The notes beneath the pieces are model-generated. The model saw only the letters and a list, made by a program, of their open reading frames with translations, ran no database searches and was not told the DNA's origin. Below are positions 56,948-64,000 of a DNA stretch of 64,000 nt, piece after piece. The stretch's first letter is position 1; every line of letters starts with the position of its first letter. The stretch is from contig CM037868.1 in the NCBI GenBank assembly GCA_021292105.1, positions 35,962,876 through 36,026,875 of the forward strand, in the 5' to 3' direction. This DNA is from Anadara kagoshimensis (Eukaryota > Mollusca > Bivalvia > Arcoida > Arcidae). Both the position numbers and the translations under genes were made by a program.

Positions 56948-58025
56948 GTGCCAATTATCCCATAAACTTTCAATCATTAAAAAATTAGGAATTCTTACCA
57001 CACAACGAACTGTTGATTCTACAAACTATTTCGTTCGCTAATTATGAATATTAAGTTTGAATGATGGATTGATTAATGGTCCGCCGCCATTGGGACTCGT
57101 TTAAGTGAAAATCATTGTTGAATGATATAATACTTTCGTTACTGTGATAACCGCTTTATAAAGCTGTTCATAATCTTCGTTTATCACTAAGAACAGATAA
57201 ACAACTTTTAGTATGTATCAATAAACAGACTATTTTTTAATGATAAAAATTGTTAAGGAATTTCGTAATCCAGATACTGAATTTTATGGTTTTTTTTTTT
57301 TTTAAAAAATGCTAATAATCACTTGTACTCATTTATAATTGTGGTTTTTGATGCCCCTTTAATGAACAAATTATATGACACTTCAATAATAATAATAATA
57401 ATTATCAGTTTTATAAGTCTAATTGTAATTCAAAATCTGTATTATTATATATAACTTTTGTACATAAGTTGTACGGTGGATACGTCACCAAGGAAGTGAG
57501 GTCGGGTACTCCGGAAAAAAACCACCTATTTACTAACTAAGAACTTAGACTGAAAAGATCGATGGTACATCAGATATATCAAGAACAATTTTGAAATAGA
57601 GACACCATACTACTAATACTAAATGCCTGTTTATGATTCATTTTTTTATATTTTTGTTCATTTTAGTTTTTAATTTTTATTAAGATTCATTTAGTAATTG
57701 ATTTTCATTTGTTTACCTATCATGAAAATTAAAATATATAAGGTCCATGTTTCACTCTTGCTTATATATTTTCAAAGGATTAATTCGTGTTGTATAGAAC
57801 GTTTATTATATCATTATATTATCACATACCCATTGAATCTTACTATGTGATACAAAGGCCCGTATCGCACATGTGCAATACAATATTCCGTATCACCATG
57901 GGAGCCGAAACTACTTTTATGGGAATTCCCTTTTTCGACAACAATAATATGACGGCATTCACTGATTATAATTAGAAACCGATCATTGACAGATTAAACC
58001 AAAGAAAGTTTTTCATTTAGTTTGG
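56948..58025. other. AT-rich stretch, no gene
   Basis: Has a weak minus family-1 copy (57480-57620: 'ccaaggaagtgaggtcgggt', 'ctccggaaaa'). Short ORFs here have no recognisable features. Confidence 0.5.
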
Positions 58026-58032
58026 GAGGGTA

Positions 58033-58165
58033 TGTGATAAATACAAAACCACACATATGTGGTTTTCTGACGTAGCTGATCGCATTTGTTTATTGTGCGG
58101 ATGCAAACATTACACTCGTGCGCAGAGCGCATATGTGTGGTTTTGAGTATTTATTGATATGAGTA
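58033..58165. mobile_element. MITE-like inverted repeat
   Basis: The left arm 'gataaatacaaaaccacaca' and the right arm 'gtgtggttttgagtatttat' are reverse complements with few mismatches. 'catatg' lies at the inner edge of both arms. Confidence 0.7.
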
Positions 58166-58169
58166 TTTT

Positions 58170-58255
58170 CATATTGGTCCAGTTATTTGGCCAAGGTGTG
58201 TCATATTGGCTTTCGGCCTCGGGCCAATATGACACATCTTGGCCAATATGAAATT
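58170..58255. repeat. Long near-perfect hairpin
   Basis: The stem 'ggccaaggtgtgtcatattg' pairs with 'caatatgacacatcttggcc' around the loop 'ctttcggcctcgg' (one mismatch in 22). Outer 'ttcatattgg' and 'ccaatatgaa' extend it. Confidence 0.85.
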
Positions 58256-58500
58256 ACCTGATCAATGATTATTTTATTAATTTACATTTTATACTCTCAA
58301 AAAATTTATCAGTATCGTCGATTGTTACAACGACAAAACTATTTTGGGCAAATCATAAAATATAATAAACGTGTGTTTTTACCATGTACATTTACTACTT
58401 GGAATCTGATGTTTTTAAATTGCTCTTATTTAATAATTATTTTATGGCTAATTAATTTTTTTTTAATTAGTTAATTAGGTCATGTGATAACAGATATTTT

Positions 58501-58655
58501 TTGTTTTTATGCGTAGTGTGTAATTTGCATGTAATTTTCATTAATTAAAAGTTTAGATGGACCGTAAATCACCTGTTTTTGTTTTTATGCGTAGTGTGTA
58601 ATTTACATGTAATTTTCATTAATTAAAGGCCTAGATGGACCGTAAATCACCTGGG
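58501..58655. repeat. Direct tandem duplication, 78-bp unit
   Basis: 'ttgtttttatgcgtagtgtg' occurs at 58501 and 58579. Both copies continue to 'tggaccgtaaatcacctg' with few substitutions. Confidence 0.93.
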
Positions 58656-59099
58656 TCCAATCCACCATATCAAAACTGATCGCCTCAATATAAGTGATAG
58701 AATCTAAATTTGAACTTGAGTCACCATCACTTAAGGATTGATTTTTTGTTTTTTAATCGTTCATCAAGGTATGAACAGTTAAAGCATGCAGGGACGAATC
58801 ACAAAAATTGTAAAAGGGTTTAGAGATTATTTCCCCCATCCTGCTTTAACATTTCATACTTAGTTGAACTTGAACAAATCAAATCAAATCAAAACTTCAA
58901 AAACTTCAAATCAAATTATAATAAAACACAAACATATCAGTCCCATTATGAAAACGCTTTGAGTTTGCTCTCAAATGGCCTAGTGTTTTGAAAGCCTACA
59001 TATCTTAGTGTATTTCGCCGCAAACAATGGTTTTGTTTTTAATCGTTCATCAATCAATCAAAACTCCTCAGCTTGCAGGCTTCTAATTGACGAATCGCC

Positions 59100-59260
59100 A
59101 TACACGCCCACAATGTTCCAAGAAAAGCATGGTATGCTTGAATAGGACGCAAAAAGAATGAGAACTCGGTCTGAATTGTGTCATGTAATGACGTCACTGG
59201 CACTAGTGCGTCTTTATTGGCCGTGGTGCTGTTATGGTACCGTGATGGCGGCCATTGTCG
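59100..59260 (+). repeat. Dispersed family-4 repeat
   Basis: Shares 'acgcaaaaagaatga', 'cactagt.cgtc' and 'taccgtgat' with 19380-19510 in intron 12, same orientation. Confidence 0.7.
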
Positions 59261-59354
59261 GATTGTTCATTTTGAATTTCATAAAGGACACATTGTAGCG
59301 AATGTATATAATTAAAAGCGCCAAGTAGAGCATGATTTCAACAGCAACAAGGGC

Positions 59355-59600
59355 ATTGTAAATTTGGAACTGACAAGTCAGGATAGACATGTGATCCGGA
59401 AAGGTAAGCACCTCCTGTTTAGCTACACCCTTCATCTGTGTAATCAAAAATTGTGTGAAAGGAACATAGAACTATGGGACGTCAGACATATCCAGGGTAA
59501 TTCTGGATACAGAGATATTAAATGTATCAGCAATACTGTAATGACGGCCATAAAATGTTTTGAGGGCCTTTATAAGCCTAGGCTTGCAATGTCCCAACAA
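59355..59600 (-). repeat. Family-1 repeat, minus copy
   Basis: Shows 'ccggaaaggtaagcacctcc', 'gtgaaaggaacatagaacta' and 'ataagcctaggcttgcaat'. The sequence after it to ~59800 also resembles 17160-17420, so the complete element may be longer than 350 bp. Confidence 0.8.
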
Positions 59601-60099
59601 TTAGTTTGCAAGCAACCTGCTTCGTTCCTAGTGGGAACAAGCTCTAAAATAGCCAATTAATTGGGAAACAAATACGCCATAACCAGGAGAAGCGGGTATA
59701 TTGCTGCACAGAAAAAGAAAGATGACAATATAAAAATTTAAGTCACCACGTTTGTTATAACGTTTTAAATGTAGCCTTACGTGTGCATCATAATTTAGAT
59801 ATAAGTCAAGATATGAAGCAGAACTTGATGAATCAGTCAAATCTTTTATTTCAAGCTCACTAGGATAGATGACACTCACAGAGAAATTAGAGATGTGCAT
59901 TACACATTTTAATCAAAAGTGAGGTAATTACATTTTCAATGCGCAATGATGAGCCTAATCACTTAGTCACGTGGAATATCGGTATAAAAGGACCAGCTGA
60001 AATCACAGTCAGACATTCTATTCTGAAGAGACTAAGTGTATAGGATGTATAACAAATACGGAAGTCCAAGAAAAGCCAAATTACCAAATACCCCCATCC

Positions 60100-60290
60100 C
60101 AAAATTTTATGTTTTTCTGTGACCTTGACGATATGACCTTGGTTGGAGGTCTTAACACTTCTTTTGACCATGAAGATCATTCATGTGAAGTTTTATGACA
60201 GTCCTCTAAAGCAGCTATGAGATATGGCTCGGACACGATTTTACACGGACGGACACAAAGACAGACATGGTGATTCCTATATATCCCTAT
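60100..60290 (+). repeat. Dispersed repeat with 'tgaccttgac ... cggacggacac'
   Basis: The order 'tgaccttgacgatatgacct', 'tgaagttttatgaca', 'atatggctcggacacgat', 'cacggacggacacaaagaca' matches a repeat type I remember as widespread in bivalve genomes. Identification is from memory. Confidence 0.5.
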
Positions 60291-60344
60291 TTTCCAACAA
60301 CGAAGGAGGCTGCTTGCAAAGAAATTGTTGGCTCAGGGATATTG

Positions 60345-60705
60345 CAAGCCTAGGCTTATCAAGGGCCTTAAAAAGTTTTGTGGCCGTAATCACAGTATTG
60401 TTGGTAAGTCTGATGTCTCTGTGTCCAGAATTGCCCTGGATATATTTGACGTCTCATAGTTCCATGTTCCTTTCACACAATTTTGATTACACACGTGACA
60501 GGTGTAGCTAGCTAAACAGGAGGTGCTTACCCTTCCGGGGCACCCGGTCTCACTTCCCTGGTGGAAGTTCACGTGTCAGTTCCAAAGTTTTTACTTTGCT
60601 TGTGGATTGTGATTCGGACATGGATTAGTATGTTTGTTTTTACTTTGCTTCTGGATTGTGATTCGGACATGGATAAGTATGTTTGTTTTTAATTACATGG
60701 CCTTT
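60345..60705 (+). repeat. Family-1 repeat, most complete plus copy with doubled tail
   Basis: All landmarks from 'caagcctaggcttatcaagg' to the tail, which occurs twice in tandem (60590-60636 and 60637-60685). This is the intermediate state between a single tail and the array at 1780-2375. A decayed copy follows at 60705-60905. Confidence 0.9.
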
Positions 60706-61064
60706 CCTAAAATATTATCCATAAGTATGATGTCTCTACTCAAAATTATCTTGAATATATTTGTCCTTCAATAGTTACTTTTCCTCTCATTCTCATTTTT
60801 TTACAATTGGCGACTGCAGTTAGCTAACAGGAACTTACCCTTCCACAGCACCCGGTCTCACTTTGCTGGTAATTCCACAAGTTCAACTTAATACATGTAT
60901 GTCACACTTTAATATTTTTGTTATTATTTGACTGCAACGTTTGATTTTAAAATTTGTACTTTTAAACAAATCTTTCTTAATTATACTCTTATTTATCATA
61001 TTTTTAAACGATAGAAACAATTTTTAAAATGGTATGTTCAAAATAAATATTTGTTTGATGGACA

Positions 61065-62500
61065 CCGAAGTAAATGTCCGGTGGTGTGGTCATTATATTA
61101 TATGGACAACTCGGTATAAAACTTCCGTCACTGGACGGACACTGGGGTAAATGTCCGGTGATGTTGTCATAGTATTATATGGAACAGTCAGTATAAAACT
61201 TCCGTCACTAAACGGACACTGAAGTAAATGTCCGGTGATGTTGTCATAGTATTATATGGAACAGTCAGTATAAAACTTCCGTCACTAAACGGACACTGAA
61301 GTAAATGTCCGGTGATGTTGTCATAGTATTATATGGAACAGTCAGTATAAAAATTCCGTCACTGAACGGACACCGGAGTAAATGTCCGGTGATGTTGTCA
61401 TAGTATTATATGGAACAGTCAGTATAAAACTTCCGTCACTGAACGGACACTGGAGTAAATGTCCGGTGATGTTGTCATAGTATTATATGGAACAGTCAGT
61501 ATAAAATTTCCGTCACTGGACGGACACCGGAGTAAATGTCCGGTGATGTTGTCATAGTATTATATGGAACAGTCAGTATAAAACTCTCGTCACTAGATCC
61601 ATGGACGGACACTGGAATAAATGTCCAGTGATGTTATCATAGTATCATATGGAACAGTCAGTATAAAACTTCCGTCACTGAACGGACACTGGAGTAAATG
61701 TCCGGTGATGTTGTCATAGTATTATATGGAACAGTCAGTATAAAATTTCCGTCACTGGACGGACACCGGAGTAAATGTCCGGTGATGTTGTCATAGTATT
61801 ATATGGAACAGTCAGTATAAAACTCTCGTCACTAGATCCATGGACGGACACTGGAATAAATGTCCGGTGATGTTGTCATAGTATTATATGGAACAGTCAG
61901 TATAAAACTTCCGTCACTGAACGGACACTGGAGTAAATGTCCGGTGATGTTGTCATAGTATTATATGGAACAGTCAGTATAAAATTTCCGTCACTGAACG
62001 GACACCGGAGTAAATGTCCGGTGATGTTGTCATAGTATTATATGGAACAGTCAGTATAAAACTCTCGTCACTAGATCCATGGACGGACACTGGAATAAAT
62101 GTCCAGTGATGTTGTCATAGTATTATATGGACAACTCAGTATAAAACACCCGTCACTGGACGGACACTGGAGTAAATGTCCGGTGATGTTATCATAGTAT
62201 CATATGGAACAGTCAGTATAAAACTCTCGTCACTAGATCCATGGACGGACACTGGAATAAATGTCCAGTGATGTTGTCATAGTATTATATGGACAACTCA
62301 GTATAAAACTCCGTCACTGGACGGACACTGGAGTAAATGTCCGGTGATGTTGTCATAATATATGGACAACTCAGTATAAATTTTCCGTCACTGGAGTAAA
62401 TGTCCAGTGGTGTGGTCATTCTATTATATGGACAACTCGGTATAAAACTTCCGTCACTGGACGATCACTGGAGTTAATGTCCAGTGGTGTTAATTGTTAT
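61065..62500. repeat. 77-bp satellite, ~19 monomers, with 239-bp higher-order repeat
   Basis: Monomer landmarks: 'taaatgtccggtgatg', 'ttgtcatagtattatatgg', 'aacagtcagtataaaact', 'ccgtcactgaacggacac'. A longer variant with 'ctagatccatgg' occurs at 61593, 61832, 62071 and 62233 (spacings 239, 239 and 162), that is three-monomer and then two-monomer steps. A lone decayed fragment is at about 62712-62740. Confidence 0.95.
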
Positions 62501-63690
62501 TGTATTATTTGAGTGTCTTATCGTCTCACTATATGTGCATCTTACTTATTTTACAAACGGGCGTCTATAAATATACATTATTACAAATTCCCGAATTACA
62601 TTTCCTGGGGTATGGTTATAGCACTTTTGAAGGGCCACACCCCTCCCACTTATCTTACAACCAACCGTGAATTAAAACATTTATATTATCTTCAAATTCC
62701 CTAATTTAAACGAATACTGAAGTAAATGTCCAGTGCTTTTTAGTACTTAAGGATGGTCCAACTATCCCACTTACTTTACAACAAGGTGTCTATTCAAGTC
62801 CGTCCAGATAAAATTGGACATCCCATCTATAACCTTTGTAAGAGAGCAATTTTATGGTCTTAGTACTTGGTGTTTTGTTAACTTATATTTGTTAAAAGAC
62901 TATTTTTATATTCTACGTAGAATGTTATATTTAAATGACATATTTGATAAAAGTTTCAATTTTAGTTTTTAGTGAACAGTGAGTGATAAAAAAAATGAAA
63001 ATATTTTTGAAATCCTATTTCTTCAAATACGGACTTAATACACCAGAAACGACTTTAAACACTTAGTTCCAAGTAAAATATTTCATTTTATCTGTTTAAA
63101 TTTCTTCTGTATTGAAAATACTAAAATATTTAGAAATAGGGTAAAATTGGATTTTTGGTTAGTGTACTTAACGATTATTTATTTTTCGTATAATGTCTAT
63201 TTCCTACTGCAAAAAGATGTTTTATAGTATAATTTGACTTTTACTTATGTTGTGGAGTTGTATGTGAAGGTTCGGAGGTGTATACGATCTGTTTTATGTT
63301 TTATGGACGATTTAGACGAAGAATTTTTTGACATTGAAATTGATCATCTGTGTGAATTAATTGGAAATCTACATTTATAAAACAGCTATGGATTCAGGTA
63401 GGTCTGTTTATTTTACATATAAACATTAAATAGAAATATGCTTGCAAGAATTTAGTCTGTTTGAGAATATACTAGGATATAGTAAACCCAAAACCTAGAA
63501 TTATTTTGTAAACCTATATTTCGCCCCGTAGGATGATCCAGTCTACCTGTATTTACATTTAAATATGCGATACCTGTCAAGAGAACGAACGACAGTAAAT
63601 AAAGTTCATTCACGCATTCAATGGGGCATAACCTTATTATCATCCTTTTTTAAAGGCAAGACTTAAACATTGTATTTAAGTTAAAGTTAA
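62501..63690. other. AT-rich stretch, no supported gene
   Basis: A 25-codon acidic ORF (63303, MDDLDEEFFDIEIDHL) and an 'ATGGATTCAG|gtaggt' start-plus-donor pattern at 63388 resemble short first exons, but nothing downstream in the window confirms them. Confidence 0.4.
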
Positions 63691-63945
63691 AGTCTGTCCC
63701 GAGCCAGTAGGCCCATCAGGTGGCGTTAAGCTACTGAGAGTACAAGACTCTCCCCTGAATGGGACGCCGGTCCATCGCAGGGTTAACCCCCAGCATTTTG
63801 CTGGTCTCATTTATTTTTCAGCTGAGTGAACTGGGACAACATGAAATTAAGTGCTCAAGGACACAACACATCGCCCGGTCGAGGGATCGAACCCACGACC
63901 TTCGAGTCCAACGCCTTAACCACTAGGCCACGCGCTTCCACCTTG
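63690..63945 (-). repeat. tRNA-derived SINE
   Basis: The minus strand begins with 'aagcgcgtggcctagtggtt' (A box TGGCCTAGTGG) and 'ggtcgtgggttcgatccct' (B box). A non-tRNA body ending in 'gcctactggctcgggacaga' follows, flanked by 'ttaaagttaaagt'-type AT repeats. Confidence 0.85.
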
Positions 63946-64000
63946 TATTTAAAGTGTCAGTTAAAATAATATGTCAGCGGGGTTAAAGGTTTTAATACAC

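Noticed and set aside
57787..57975. 62-codon plus ORF
   Set aside because: No domain, signal or conserved context, and it lies in AT-rich sequence.
61065..62500. Regular repeats considered as a CRISPR array
   Set aside because: Monomers are directly abutting with no unique spacers, and the context is eukaryotic. It is a satellite.
63303..63400. Small acidic ORF and an ATG-plus-donor pattern as a gene start
   Set aside because: Too short, and nothing downstream in the window confirms it. Mentioned only in the regional note.
63840..63945. Possible tRNA gene (A and B boxes), also at 40004-40088
   Set aside because: Neither has a complete cloverleaf and the first continues into a SINE body, so both are called tRNA-derived SINEs.

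Overview
The window is AT-rich, intron-rich animal DNA without bacterial or viral organisation. Short exons are separated by long repeat-filled introns. There is a cluster of GIMAP/AIG1-type GTPase genes, tRNA-derived SINE heads, and a repeat ending in an 'accttgac ... cggacggacac' motif that I associate with bivalve genomes. The best guess is a bivalve mollusc; that is inference, and no species is claimed.

Layout. 1-5.2 kb: mostly copies of one dispersed repeat ('family 1'), including a minisatellite made from its tail (1780-2375), and one minus-strand exon encoding a signal peptide (5190-5412). 5.9-7.0 kb: an array of 16-bp units with higher-order structure. 7.2-27.6 kb: a 20-coding-exon, plus-strand gene for a type I membrane protein resembling von Willebrand factor A domain-containing protein 7 (VWA7). 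It has a signal peptide, a VWA7-type N-terminal domain, a VWA domain with the DxTGS metal site, beta-sandwich-like regions, a TM helix and a short tail. 27.9-35.4 kb: a segmental duplication block with minus-strand GIMAP copy A. 36.5-36.7 kb: an intact second copy of the last VWA7-like exon, and at 37.1 kb a decayed third fragment. 37.2-40.0 kb: three tandem ~1-kb units with (GATT)n. 40.1-47.5 kb: the second copy of the duplication block, with minus-strand GIMAP copy B, whose C-terminal membrane tail is damaged. 49.8-57 kb: an older inverted copy with plus-strand GIMAP copy C. Copy C ends abruptly and runs into a frameshifted DDE-type transposase-like ORF pair (53564-55617). The sequence matching the missing GIMAP tail appears 3.2 kb further on, in frame behind an Ig-like segment (56564-56947). 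57-61 kb: palindromes, tandem duplications and more family-1 copies. 61.07-62.5 kb: a ~77-bp satellite with a 239-bp higher-order repeat. 63.7-63.9 kb: a SINE.

How the pieces relate. GIMAPs are immune-related GTPases that usually act at membranes, and they are expanded in bivalves. The three copies share a promoter module (CACGTGACGTTAT, then a TATA-like box), a non-coding first exon, a tiny coding exon (MADK-G) and one large exon. They differ in the membrane tail: intact in A, scrambled in B, displaced in C. The VWA7-like terminal exon was duplicated in the same neighbourhood as GIMAP A and B, so one tandem duplication probably carried both. Splice boundaries were worked out by hand from phase and consensus. 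All family names rest on motif recognition, not database searches.
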